Program-made: the position numbers and the translations under genes | The notes under the pieces: generated by a model | Database searches by the model: none | What the model saw: the letters and a program-made list of their open reading frames with translations, nothing else | Told to the model about the DNA's origin: nothing | Origin: Bog-756 sp963713625 | GTDB taxonomy: Bacteria; Actinomycetota; Acidimicrobiia; Acidimicrobiales; RAAP-2 | Direction: 5' to 3' | Length of the DNA: 64,000 bases | NCBI GenBank assembly: GCA_963713625.1 | Contig: CAVQMN010000011.1 | Location: forward strand, 248,001 to 312,000 | Shown here: positions 24,000 through 32,942 of the stretch, one piece after another | Layout of the letters: each line of letters starts with the position of its first letter | How positions within the stretch are numbered: position 1 is the first letter of the stretch

Positions 24000-24695
24000 T
24001 CAGGTTGGGCCGGCTGAACCGAAGATGAACCACCTCGTCGACCGGATCTCGGCGCTCCAGCCCTCTGCTTCGATGAGCGACTGCAGCTCACCTGGCTCGT
24101 ACATCACGCTGATGACCCGGTGCTCGGACCCGTCCCTCAGACGACGCACGTGCAGGTCAGTCTCGTGCTTGATGACGAAGGGGTCCTTTGTCGTCGTCGC
24201 AGGCTTCGGATCGTTTCGATTGTCGATGAGGAACGCACGTCCGGAGGGAGTGAGGCATGAGTGGAGGAGCGACCAGAACTCGCCGAATCGGGACCTGGGC
24301 ACGTGGGAGAGCCAGAAGGAGAAGAACACCACGTCATAGTGGGAGTCCGCTGGCCAATCGAAGATATCTGCCACGACGTAGTTCACCTCGGAGCGTCCCA
24401 CCCGTGCCTGGTTGAGCGCGAGGACCTCAGGTGAACTGTCCACAACGGTGAGCCTGTCGGCTGTGCGAGCGAGGCGCTCGGTCCACCAGCCGGTACCTCC
24501 GGCCAGTTCCAGGACCGAGCCCGTGGCTCCAAAACCAGTCAGGGCGTCTTCCACGACCGCCACTTGGCGCTGCCATTCGGACAACTCTTCCTCGCCCCGG
24601 TCGAACCGGCCCCGTCGCTGCCACCATTCGTCGTACTCAGGCGCCCGGGCCCGATAGTACGAACGCTGCTCCGCGAGGAGGTCCTCGTCGTTCAC
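24000..24695 (-). CDS. Class I SAM-dependent methyltransferase
   Basis: 231 aa from GTG 24695, the first start codon before the conserved Y-Y-R-A-R-A-P-E-Y-D-E-W-W. Motif I is V-L-E-L-A-G-G-T-G-W-W, where A replaces the common G/C; then V-V-D-S-S-P-E-V-L and F-F-S-F-W-L-S-H-V-P. It is closer to the Acidobacterial/actinobacterial small-molecule methyltransferases than to the neighbouring type 11 enzyme. A frame to 24848 exists but adds an untypical basic stretch. Substrate unknown. Confidence 0.8.
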   Translation of the reverse strand: MNDEDLLAEQRSYYRARAPEYDEWWQRRGRFDRGEEELSEWQRQVAVVEDALTGFGATGSVLELAGGTGWWTERLARTADRLTVVDSSPEVLALNQARVGRSEVNYVVADIFDWPADSHYDVVFFSFWLSHVPRSRFGEFWSLLHSCLTPSGRAFLIDNRNDPKPATTTKDPFVIKHETDLHVRRLRDGSEHRVISVMYEPGELQSLIEAEGWSAEIRSTRWFIFGSAGPT

Positions 24696-24953
24696 GCCGA
24701 CAGTGTCGCGCTCTTTCGTGAGTGCCTCAAAGGGCCGGCCACCGCTTCGCGCATCCGTGCGTCGCACTGAGCGTTTCGAAGCGTGCATCGGGCACGGGGC
24801 GCTGCCGTTCGTCGTGCTGGGCACCCTGGCTACGGCCGTTCTGATCAAAATGCGATTTCGGAACGAACCCTTCAGAGGTCGCCACCGACGCAGCGATCTG
24901 TGTCACCGGGCTGACCTGAGACCGGTCACAGGCTCAGGAATAGGAACGTCCAC

Positions 24954-25343
24954 TCAGGCGGACAGCTCCTGGACTTTGAGGGTATCGACGTGCTGCTGCA
25001 TCGAGATGATCTTGCCATCACGAAACGTCCAGACGTGGGCCATCCGCACCTCCGCGGGCTTGCCCGTCGAGCGCTGCTTCCAGGAGTAGGTGCCAGTCGC
25101 GACCACGGTGTCGTCTTCGGCCACGAATCGGGTCGGGGTCACGGTGAACTCGTCGCCGATCTCACCGAGTCGCATGAATACTCCATCGACAACCGCTTGC
25201 GGTCCGACGTACGTGCCGGCGAGTGGGAAGCCGTCTGCCTCGGTCCACTCGATCTTGTCATCCATCAATGCCAGCACCTTCGGTACGTCTCCCTCGGCGA
25301 AGGCTTGGTACGCGCCCTGAATGATCTGCTTGTTGTCCGCCAT
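24954..25343 (-). CDS. SnoaL/NTF2-like protein
   Basis: 129 aa. The cone-shaped NTF2-like fold is recognisable from M-A-D-N-K-Q-I-I-Q-G-A-Y-Q-A-F-A-E-G-D, the middle E-W-T-E-A-D-G and the C-terminal R-M-A-H-V-W-T-F-R-D-G-K-I. Members are ketosteroid-isomerase-like enzymes, polyketide cyclases or stress proteins. Nothing nearby fixes its role. Confidence 0.82.
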   Translation of the reverse strand: MADNKQIIQGAYQAFAEGDVPKVLALMDDKIEWTEADGFPLAGTYVGPQAVVDGVFMRLGEIGDEFTVTPTRFVAEDDTVVATGTYSWKQRSTGKPAEVRMAHVWTFRDGKIISMQQHVDTLKVQELSA

Positions 25344-25612
25344 GGCATTCTCCTATCGCAGTCCGTTCGTCTCTCGTTCCATTCTGCGGATCTGTCGTTA
25401 CAGATGCGCGTCACCTTGAGAAGGTTGGGCTAACCGACGGTCAGCATCCCATCGTGCGATGCAGGTGTCCACTGTCACCGAATGGCCTCGGGCGAGTTAG
25501 CGGTGAGCAAGCACCGGGCTTGGAAGGCGCCTCCCGCCGGGCAGTAACGGGGGCCTGTGGGCTCGGCGTACGAACCCCCGAAAGCCGAATTTTCGGGGAA
25601 TGGCCGGCGCGC

Positions 25613-25618
25613 TACGGT
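25613..25618 (+). promoter_or_regulatory. -10 box of the sulfatase gene (leaderless)
   Basis: TACGGT ends 6 nt before ATG 25625. This spacing puts the transcription start at or next to the start codon; no Shine-Dalgarno is seen. Confidence 0.5.
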
Positions 25619-25624
25619 GCCTGA

Positions 25625-27265
25625 ATGGATCAGCCCAATATCTTGCTCATCATGACCGACGAGGAACGCTACCCGCCCCCTTACGAGGTCGACGCGGTGG
25701 CGGCTTTTCGCACCAAGCAGCTGACAGCCCGTGAGTCGATCAGAGGCCGCGGGATGGAGTTCCACCGGCATTACGCAGGGTCGACTGCCTGCACCCCAAG
25801 TCGGGCCACGCTCTTCACGGGACAGTACCCGTCGCTCCATGGGGTCAACTCCACCGACGGCACAGCCAAACAGAACTCCGATCCGGGGATGAACTGGCTG
25901 GACCCCAACTCCGTGCCCACCCTCGGCGACTGGTTCCGGGCTGGGGGCTACCAGACCCACTATCGCGGGAAGTGGCATATCTCGTTCGCCGACCTGATGA
26001 TTCCCGGCACCCACGAGGGGCTAAAGGCGTCAGACGACGACGGCAGGCTCATCGGTGACGCCGTCGCCGCCTACCGCAAGGCTGACCGACTCGATCCGTT
26101 CGGCTTCTCAGGGTGGATTGGCCGTGAACCGCACGGTGCGGCCAGATCCGACTGCGGAACCATCCGAGACGGCGTGTTCGCCGAACAGGTCGTGGAGCTG
26201 TTCGGCGAGCTTGCGGGAGCCAGAGATCAGGGACCATGGCTGACGGTGGCCTCCTTCGTGAACCCCCATGACATCGCCTTCTCCGGGTTCGGCTGGGAGC
26301 AGCTCCTGAAGTTCGGGCCGCCGGATGAGACTGTGCCCGAGATTCCTGAGCCGCCATCTCAGTCCGACTCGTTCAGCAGCCGTCCCGCTTGTCAGGAGGC
26401 GTTCAAGGCGGTGTGGCCTCAGATGATCTTCGACACGGCCACAGACCTCGGCTACCGGCGGCTGTACTACTACCTGATGAAGCTGGTCGATCAGGCAATC
26501 GGGAAGATTCTCGGCGCACTGGAAGCTTCGGGCATGGCCGACGACACCATCGTCGTCTTCACATCGGACCATGGCGACTTGCTGGGAGCGCATGGCGGTC
26601 TCATCCAGAAGTGGTGTAACGCCTTCGATGAGGCGACCCGAGTGCCCCTGCTGATGGCCGGGCCGGGGATCGCTCCGGGCGGCATGGGCGTGAACGTTCC
26701 CACGAGTCACGTCGACCTGATCCCAACCCTCATGGGTCTGGCCAAGATCGATATCGAGCAGGCGGCCGCAGGTGTGGCTGCTCACCATGACGAAGCCCAT
26801 CCACTGCCTGGCCGTGACCTGAGCGCGGTCGTCCTGGGCACGACCACTGTGTCTTCCATCGAGTCGCCGATCTACTTCATGACGGAGGACGATGTCACCC
26901 GTGGAGTCACCCAGGTGAACATCCTCAACGGCAAGCCTTTCGAACCGGTGGCCCCGCCGATCAACATCGAGTCGGTGATCACTTCGTTACCCACTGGTGA
27001 CGGAGGGGTGCAGGAGATGTGGAAGCTGAACCACTACTACGAGCGCCTGGACGACTGGTATGCAGCCCAAGGGGTTGCGGCCAATCCGTTCCTTCCTCCT
27101 GCCGCCGAACCGGAGTGGGAACTGCACAACCTGACCATTGACCCCGATGAGCGAAACAACCAGGCCAGCTCCAATCCTGAGACCGTTTCGGCTATGCAGT
27201 CGGTGCTGGAATCGCAGCGCGACGCCAAGCGGTTGATCCCGGCACTTCGCAACGCCACGCCGTAA
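25625..27265 (+). CDS. Type I sulfatase (arylsulfatase family)
   Basis: 546 aa. The formylglycine motif C-T-P-S-R starts at residue 56, after N-I-L-L-I-M-T-D-E-E (metal ligands near residue 12, D-E instead of D-D). Later F-T-S-D-H-G-D-L-L-G-A-H-G and the lysine in R-G-K-W-H-I are typical active-site elements. No signal peptide is present, so it is probably cytoplasmic or leaves by another route. It hydrolyses sulfate esters, and its cysteine needs the formylglycine-generating enzyme, which is not in the window. It could act on sulfated glycans such as the one inferred for the 5-15 kb region, or on scavenged sulfate esters. Confidence 0.9.
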   Translation: MDQPNILLIMTDEERYPPPYEVDAVAAFRTKQLTARESIRGRGMEFHRHYAGSTACTPSRATLFTGQYPSLHGVNSTDGTAKQNSDPGMNWLDPNSVPTLGDWFRAGGYQTHYRGKWHISFADLMIPGTHEGLKASDDDGRLIGDAVAAYRKADRLDPFGFSGWIGREPHGAARSDCGTIRDGVFAEQVVELFGELAGARDQGPWLTVASFVNPHDIAFSGFGWEQLLKFGPPDETVPEIPEPPSQSDSFSSRPACQEAFKAVWPQMIFDTATDLGYRRLYYYLMKLVDQAIGKILGALEASGMADDTIVVFTSDHGDLLGAHGGLIQKWCNAFDEATRVPLLMAGPGIAPGGMGVNVPTSHVDLIPTLMGLAKIDIEQAAAGVAAHHDEAHPLPGRDLSAVVLGTTTVSSIESPIYFMTEDDVTRGVTQVNILNGKPFEPVAPPINIESVITSLPTGDGGVQEMWKLNHYYERLDDWYAAQGVAANPFLPPAAEPEWELHNLTIDPDERNNQASSNPETVSAMQSVLESQRDAKRLIPALRNATP

Positions 27266-27537
27266 CCGAACAGCCCGCTTCGAGCAGTCCGGCCCTTTGG
27301 CTTCTTTGGGCGCGAGTGGAAGCGAAAGAGCATGCCCCCCTCGCTCGTCCTGCCCGCCGTCATCCGCTCAGTGCTGCCCGAGGCAGGTCCCGCCTCGTGC
27401 CGAGGATATCCACACGCCCGAATCTGGTTGGTTGCGGGCGCACCAACAAAAGCCCCGAGCGTGGCCCGACCCGATGACCGCAACCTACTTACGTCCCAAG
27501 AGTCGAACGCTCAGTCCTCCAGGGTCGATCTGAGTCG

Positions 27538-28764
27538 TCAGAAGGCAAAGGTGAGGGCGACGCAGGACGCAATCAGCAGAGCGGCTCCGATGAGGGTCGC
27601 CCTGGGATTTCGAGCCAGACGTTTCGAGCGTCGCATGGGGTTCTCGATGATGAAGTAGGTGGCCGCGGCGAGCCCCAGTGCGAGGAGGGCAAGAACAAGA
27701 TTCCTGAACACGGGCGATGGCCCGAATTTCATGTGCGCATAATCGACGGCGATAACGAGTACGACGGGTTGCCACAGGTACCAGGAGAATGACCAACGTC
27801 CAATCCACCGGAACGGAAAAGCTCGGAGGAGAATCTCTGCTCCCCACTTCGGCGCGGCCGCGCCTCCTGCGATGACCAGCGCGGTGAACAGGACGGGAAA
27901 CGCTGCCGCGTAACCGGGGTAGACAGTCCGAACGGTCAGTTCGAAAGCCGTGACCAGGAGGCCGACAAGAGCGATCCAGGTGATAGCCGCGGCCCATGCT
28001 TGGGGAAGCTTCTGAAAGTGGGCCGTGCCCAACGCCACCAGACAACCGACGGCCAACTCCCAGGCGCGAGCGAAGGTCGAATCGTATCCGGCTCCTGCCA
28101 GGGCGGGGTTGGAGTTCGCCACCGAGATGAAGAACGAGATCAAGATCACCCCGGTCAATCCCAGGGAGAGACGCTTCCGTACCGACCACCTTCCGGGGAT
28201 GGAGAGGACCAGTACGAAGAACGCCGGATAGAACAGATAGAACTGCTCCTCCACCGCGAGAGACCAGTAGTGGACGAGGATCTTTGGGTGCCGAGCGAAG
28301 ATATTCGGGTCGACCTTTCCCAGGTGGAAGTTGGCCAGAAAGACGGCAGCCCATCGACTGTCACTGGCCACCAGCCTGGTCGTGCGAGCGCTGGCCATGG
28401 CGGCGGTGACGATGAGGGCCACCATGATCACCAACAGTGCGGCCGGGAGGATCCGGCGGGCTCGCCGTGCGTAGAACGTCATGAATGCCGTCTTGCCCGT
28501 CGACCTTCGTTCTCTGAGCAGTAATCCGGTGATGACGAACCCGGAGATGACGAAGAACACGTCCACGCCGACAAATCCGCCTTTCATCCACCCCGGATCA
28601 GCGTGAAAGAGCACGACAAGCAGGATGGCGACGGCGCGCATTCCTTCGACGTCGGGTCGAAAGGGACGGTCCTCCGGAGCCGAGCCGGCCTCGTCACCGG
28701 TGGCCAGGAATCGAACCGTCGTCGGTGAGGTTGTGCCGGTGGCCTCGTTCGATGGTTCAGTCAA
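27538..28764 (-). CDS. Acyltransferase 3 (OafA/YrhL-like) membrane protein
   Basis: 408 aa from TTG 28764, overlapping the stop of the upstream YfhO-like gene; TTG 28803 is an alternative. F-R-P-D-V-E-G-M-R-A-V-A-I-L-L-V-V-L-F-H-A, G-G-F-V-G-V-D-V-F-F-V-I-S-G-F and W-S-L-A-V-E-E-Q-F-Y are family hallmarks, with about ten membrane helices. Such proteins O-acylate surface glycans or lipids using acyl-CoA. The family SGNH partner domain seen in some OafA proteins is absent. Overlap with the upstream membrane-protein gene indicates one transcript. Confidence 0.9.
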   Translation of the reverse strand: MTEPSNEATGTTSPTTVRFLATGDEAGSAPEDRPFRPDVEGMRAVAILLVVLFHADPGWMKGGFVGVDVFFVISGFVITGLLLRERRSTGKTAFMTFYARRARRILPAALLVIMVALIVTAAMASARTTRLVASDSRWAAVFLANFHLGKVDPNIFARHPKILVHYWSLAVEEQFYLFYPAFFVLVLSIPGRWSVRKRLSLGLTGVILISFFISVANSNPALAGAGYDSTFARAWELAVGCLVALGTAHFQKLPQAWAAAITWIALVGLLVTAFELTVRTVYPGYAAAFPVLFTALVIAGGAAAPKWGAEILLRAFPFRWIGRWSFSWYLWQPVVLVIAVDYAHMKFGPSPVFRNLVLALLALGLAAATYFIIENPMRRSKRLARNPRATLIGAALLIASCVALTFAF

Positions 28765-31132
28765 TGGTTCGGTCCACTTTCCGTGACCGCACGATCCCGA
28801 CAACCCCGGCCACGATGAGGCCGACCGCGGCGAGGACGGCCAGGACGATCCCTTCGGTGAACGATGACGGCCAGTAATTCAACTCGATGACGTGGCGGCC
28901 CGGGGGTATCTCGGCCTGGAGCATGATCAGCGAGTACTGCTTGAGGGTCAACGGACGGCCGTCGATCGTCGCGTGCCATCCGGGCACATTGGTCAGATGC
29001 AACCGGAGGACCTGGGGTGTGCTCGAATTCGTAGTCAGCCGCCACGCCGCCGGATTCGGGTGGGAGACCGGTACCGGCACCCCGATGGCGCTGCTCGAGG
29101 GCTGTTGCCCGGACGACGGCTGTGGCACCAGGACAGCGGGTGACGCCCCGGGGATCCGGTAGAGATCCTCCCCGTCGATTTCGGTGTCGTACACGCCGCC
29201 GATGGGCCCACCCGTTCCATGGGGTTCGATGACGTAGCTGACGCCGTAGGCCCGGGCGATGCCGGCATTGGCGATGCCCGGGCAGTAGTGGGAGATCGTC
29301 GGCTGGCCCCCCTGATCTCCGGTGCTGACCTTCCAGGCGATGTAGTAGTCACGAGGGACCATCGGGTCGTACACCGCGAGCTCGTGCACTCCGTACACGA
29401 TGTTGTCATTGACCGGGATACCCAGCCCCGGCGGGAACAGGCACTGTGGTGCGCCGAAGCCGACAAGCGCTGACCCCACGGCCCGCTGGAGTGCCACCGT
29501 CGAAGGTGTGGACGCAAAGGGTGTCGAGCTGGACGTCCACAGCCCCATGCCGCTCCAGATGAGGAAGATGGTCTCGGTGCCGAGCAGGATGATTGCGGTA
29601 CACACTCTCAGTCGGTGGCGGCGGGGGAGCTTGTCCGGCCCCGTCTCCGTGGTGGCTTCTTCGGCGGGCTGGCCGCGTCGGGCCGCCACGACCTCGACCG
29701 CCACCACGACCAGGCCCGCCACCACGCCGGCCAACAGCCAGGTGAAGCCCCTGTCCCGGATGGTGTTCTGGAACTTCAACAGATGGTGCCGGTCGGTGAA
29801 CCAGAAGACGGCCAGCGCCAGTGCGCAGACTCCGAACGCCGCGCCCATGAACCTGAGTACCGACCTGTTGCCGGGTGATCGGACGAAGACATGCAGTCCC
29901 ACGGCCGACAACATGGCGACACCGAAGGTGAAAAAGTTCAAGGCTCGAGGGAGACGCACGGCATGGAGTCCCGGAAGGGCGTTGATCACCGAAATGGCGG
30001 CCGGGACGAAGACGACGATCCCGGTCACGAGGACGACCGCGGCCAGGGCGGCGACCTCGGGCTGGCGGATCCGGAAGACCAGGGCGGCCAGGGCCAACAC
30101 GATGGCGATGATGCCGATGTACTTGTATTCGTGCACGATGGGCGTCCCGATGAGCCAGGGGAAGGCGGTCCGGAACAGGTAGTTGACCGAGAGGGCACTC
30201 TGGGCGTTGAGCGCGCTGCCGCCGGAGTTCCGGATTGACTTGGAGACGAGTTCGAGGCCCGGAAGCAGAAGTGGCGCGCCGAGGAACATTCCGGCGATGA
30301 GGGCGATCACCAGGTTGCGGAACGGCACCACGACCGGACCGAACCCTCCGGCCTGCTTCGCCCGGAAGCCGAGGAGCACCAGGGCGAAGACGACCAGGGT
30401 GCCGACGAGGAGGACAAGGGTGTCGGGCTCACCGGCATAGATGGCAAAGGCCAGGGCCACGCTGAAGAACGCCACATCCCGAATCTTGTGGCGGCCGCGG
30501 ATGATGAGGACGACCGCCGCGCACAACCAACCGGTCCAGGCGACCACGGACGCAATCGGCCACCCGAGCCACACGAAGAACGGGCCACTCAACTCGAACA
30601 CCGTCCCGGCCAGCGCGCAGGCGACAATGCTGAGTCGCAACACCCGTCCGAGCACGTAGGCGCCCGTGCCCGCGATGAGCAGCGTGGCCATGACCTGGAC
30701 GGTGTACATGAGCCGGAGCGGGAACAGGTAGCCGATGAGATTGGGCAGACTGAAGACCGCCGACTGCCAGTTGAAGGCCAAGGGCATCCCCAACGCGCTG
30801 TAGGGATTCCACAGAGGGAGCTGGCCGTGGTGAACCTGGGTCCAGGCCAGGCTCGTCCAGGGGATCATTTCATTGATCTGGTCCCCGGCAAACCCGTTGT
30901 GCACCAGGACCCCGTGCTGCTGGAGCATCCCGTAGCCGGAAAGCCAGTCGTATTCGCCGAGCGAGAGGCCGTGTCGCAAGGCCGGGATCATGATGCCCAC
31001 AGCTGCGGCCACCACCCAGCCCACCCCGAGCAGGTCGCGGATCCAGGCATGGGAGTTCGCGCGTCGATGGCTCGACGGGGGCGACGCTGCCACTCCAGAT
31101 GCTGGTTCGTCTTGTTCCGGCAAGTGGCTCAC
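28757..31132 (-). CDS. YfhO-family polytopic membrane protein
   Basis: 791 aa from GTG 31132. About 13 membrane helices, with W-L-S-G-Y-G-M-L-Q-Q, L-P-L-W-N-P-Y-S-A-L-G-M-P and a C-terminal V-P-G-W-H-A-T-I-D-G-R-P / P-P-G-R-H-V-I-E-L-N-Y-W-P domain, the ending found in YfhO proteins. Family members are GT-C-like and are linked to glycosylation of teichoic acids or lipid-linked sugars in firmicutes. The soluble domain sits between TM blocks near the C-terminus. Role here is probably transfer of a sugar outside the membrane. Confidence 0.85.
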   Translation of the reverse strand: MSHLPEQDEPASGVAASPPSSHRRANSHAWIRDLLGVGWVVAAAVGIMIPALRHGLSLGEYDWLSGYGMLQQHGVLVHNGFAGDQINEMIPWTSLAWTQVHHGQLPLWNPYSALGMPLAFNWQSAVFSLPNLIGYLFPLRLMYTVQVMATLLIAGTGAYVLGRVLRLSIVACALAGTVFELSGPFFVWLGWPIASVVAWTGWLCAAVVLIIRGRHKIRDVAFFSVALAFAIYAGEPDTLVLLVGTLVVFALVLLGFRAKQAGGFGPVVVPFRNLVIALIAGMFLGAPLLLPGLELVSKSIRNSGGSALNAQSALSVNYLFRTAFPWLIGTPIVHEYKYIGIIAIVLALAALVFRIRQPEVAALAAVVLVTGIVVFVPAAISVINALPGLHAVRLPRALNFFTFGVAMLSAVGLHVFVRSPGNRSVLRFMGAAFGVCALALAVFWFTDRHHLLKFQNTIRDRGFTWLLAGVVAGLVVVAVEVVAARRGQPAEEATTETGPDKLPRRHRLRVCTAIILLGTETIFLIWSGMGLWTSSSTPFASTPSTVALQRAVGSALVGFGAPQCLFPPGLGIPVNDNIVYGVHELAVYDPMVPRDYYIAWKVSTGDQGGQPTISHYCPGIANAGIARAYGVSYVIEPHGTGGPIGGVYDTEIDGEDLYRIPGASPAVLVPQPSSGQQPSSSAIGVPVPVSHPNPAAWRLTTNSSTPQVLRLHLTNVPGWHATIDGRPLTLKQYSLIMLQAEIPPGRHVIELNYWPSSFTEGIVLAVLAAVGLIVAGVVGIVRSRKVDRTID

Positions 31133-31443
31133 GTTAGATCAATTGTCCAAAAACAAGATTGCAATTGCCCATAAACACGATTACGACTTGCGCAAGCGTC
31201 GACCGACGGGGAATGAGCTCGGGCCCAAGAGGCAACGGTGCCCACAACGTCACGTCCAGAGTTTCGACACGGTGGGACGCCTTCGGACGTTCTGGCAGCT
31301 CACCGCACACGTCGCCCAAGGCAAAAGAACGCCGAGGGTGCCCGGCGATCTACGCATAGTAGTGGCTGACCATCGGCCGGCTACATGGACGAACTCGCCT
31401 AAATCCCATGCATTCGGCAGCTTTTTTCGCTACAGTCGTTCTC
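31133..31443. other. A/T-rich divergent promoter region
   Basis: This 311-bp gap separates the leftward YfhO-like gene from the rightward small membrane-protein gene. I see no gene in it. It is clearly richer in A/T than its surroundings at 31140-31190 and contains TTGCAA and CAATTG motifs that could serve the leftward promoter. Confidence 0.5.
31431..31436 (+). promoter_or_regulatory. -10 box of the small membrane-protein gene (leaderless)
   Basis: TACAGT ends 7 nt before ATG 31444, with no ribosome binding site between. Confidence 0.55.
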
Positions 31444-31830
31444 ATGAAATGGTTCTGGGTGATCGTGCTGGTGATAGTTGGCATTCTCGCTGCACTTGTT
31501 GCGGTCGAATATCTGACTGTCTCAATCCATGCGGTGCCGACCTTCATGGGCCGCCACAAGGGCCGGGGCCACTATCGCAAGCGGGGAGCTCTCGCCGCGC
31601 TGATCGCGCTGATCGCCTTCGTGGCCGCCGGCTATCTGATCTATCGGACCCGACGGGCCGACAAGTTGGCCCTGGCCGCCGCCGGTGGTGGGCCGGCTGT
31701 GCCCGCGGCTGTGGAGGTCGAGCCAGCTGCCCCTGCGGCCGAGTTGCCGATGGAATCCGCCGCCGCTCCCGAGCAGCCGGCGATCGCGTCGGACCAGCCG
31801 GTGGCTTCCGAGCAGCCCACCGAAGAGTAG
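31444..31830 (+). CDS. Small membrane protein with Ala/Pro/Glu-rich tail
   Basis: 128 aa from ATG 31444, chosen because a TACAGT box lies 7 nt upstream; a longer frame to 31408 exists. It has two membrane helices: one at the very N-terminus (W-F-W-V-I-V-L-V-I-V-G) and one near residues 45-65. A soluble acidic tail of about 60 residues rich in A, P, E and V follows. I do not recognise the family. It may be a wall-spanning anchor or a partner of the divergent membrane glycosyltransferases. Confidence 0.6.
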   Translation: MKWFWVIVLVIVGILAALVAVEYLTVSIHAVPTFMGRHKGRGHYRKRGALAALIALIAFVAAGYLIYRTRRADKLALAAAGGGPAVPAAVEVEPAAPAAELPMESAAAPEQPAIASDQPVASEQPTEE

Positions 31831-31832
31831 AA

Positions 31833-31844
31833 CGCCCGGGGGCG
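31833..31844. terminator. Short GC hairpin after the small membrane-protein gene
   Basis: CGCCC (31833-31837), loop GG, GGGCG (31840-31844) just after the stop, between convergent genes. Small, so confidence is low. Confidence 0.3.
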
Positions 31845-31880
31845 GGCCGACTCGCGGGGGAGGGCGGCCGTCGCCGCACG

Positions 31881-32927
31881 TTACTGCCGGCCACGTCGCC
31901 CCTTGGCCAGGATCCGCCGTCCCCGGTCGAGCAGATGGACGGGTCGGCTGTTCCCGTTCCCGCCGCTGTCGGCAGTCGGTTCCGGGCCCCCGAGGGAGAG
32001 CCACTCCTCATAGGTGGAGGGCGGGAACCCGTCAGGCCACAGGCGATCGATGGCCCGGTTGGCCGTGGTGATGCGGCGGTCGATCGAGGGAACGCCCGTG
32101 GTGAGCAGCCGTCCTCGGCGATCGACCTGTTGGTGGTAGTGGATGATGGACGGCTCGGCCACGTCGGGCGGGATGGTGCTCGGGGCGTGCACCGGGGTGT
32201 TCCAACGGACTTCGAGGGCCAGGGCCCCGCTGCCGGTGGCGGAGATCGCCATGGCCATGGCCACCTGGTCGATGTAGACCGTCCACTGATCGAGGAGCTC
32301 GAGGCGATCGAGGAGCCATCTGGCCCACCGAGCCCAGGCCGAGGCGATGCCCGGTAGGAGTGGTGCCGGAATGAGATAGAGCCCACCGTTGCTGTTCCCC
32401 TGGACCGTCCGCTGGCTGCCGTCCCAGGCCAGGGCGATCGCGGGCGGCGGGGCCACGCCGGCGGCCTCGAAGATGGCAAGGATCACATCGTAGGGAGGGA
32501 CCGGCGCGTCGACCGGTTTTCCGGCCACGGCATCGGCGGGCACCGCCAGCCCCCGGGGATCATCGAGGACGACCACATCGGTGTCGCACAGGACCACTAT
32601 CCCGTCCGGTCGGTCTTCGGCCAGCCGCAGGGCACCGGAGATCTTGTTGCAGTGGGGCGAACGCGGATCAAAGGCCTCGACCGACCGTACGGTGACGCCG
32701 TGACCCCGCAGGTAATCGAGGGCGTCGGAGGTCTCCCGACCCACCACGTGGACGACCAGAGCATCGGGTTCGACGCCGGCCACGACCGTGAGGGCGGTGA
32801 ACCAGCGGATGGCGTCCAGATGAAATCGGGGATGGTCGTCGACCACGCAGGAGAAGCGGCCCGCAGGATCCGATGGTGCTTCGGGCCCGCCGGCGGACGT
32901 GTCCGCGGGACTCGGGGGTGAGGCCAC
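31881..32927 (-). CDS. Glycosyltransferase-like protein (GT-A fold candidate)
   Basis: 348 aa from GTG 32927. The middle has V-V-L-C-D-T-D-V-V-V-L-D-D, a D-x-D type metal/nucleotide-sugar motif on a strand end, and N-S-N-G-G-L-Y-L-I-P, W-T-V-Y-I-D-Q-V and a late I-H-Y-H-Q-Q, an arrangement seen in GT8- and GT2-related enzymes that transfer a sugar with a divalent metal. The family is not certain. It starts 15 bp after the long membrane-protein gene and is probably co-transcribed, which supports a glycan role. Confidence 0.65.
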   Translation of the reverse strand: MASPPSPADTSAGGPEAPSDPAGRFSCVVDDHPRFHLDAIRWFTALTVVAGVEPDALVVHVVGRETSDALDYLRGHGVTVRSVEAFDPRSPHCNKISGALRLAEDRPDGIVVLCDTDVVVLDDPRGLAVPADAVAGKPVDAPVPPYDVILAIFEAAGVAPPPAIALAWDGSQRTVQGNSNGGLYLIPAPLLPGIASAWARWARWLLDRLELLDQWTVYIDQVAMAMAISATGSGALALEVRWNTPVHAPSTIPPDVAEPSIIHYHQQVDRRGRLLTTGVPSIDRRITTANRAIDRLWPDGFPPSTYEEWLSLGGPEPTADSGGNGNSRPVHLLDRGRRILAKGRRGRQ

Positions 32928-32942
32928 GTCAGCACCCGTCCA

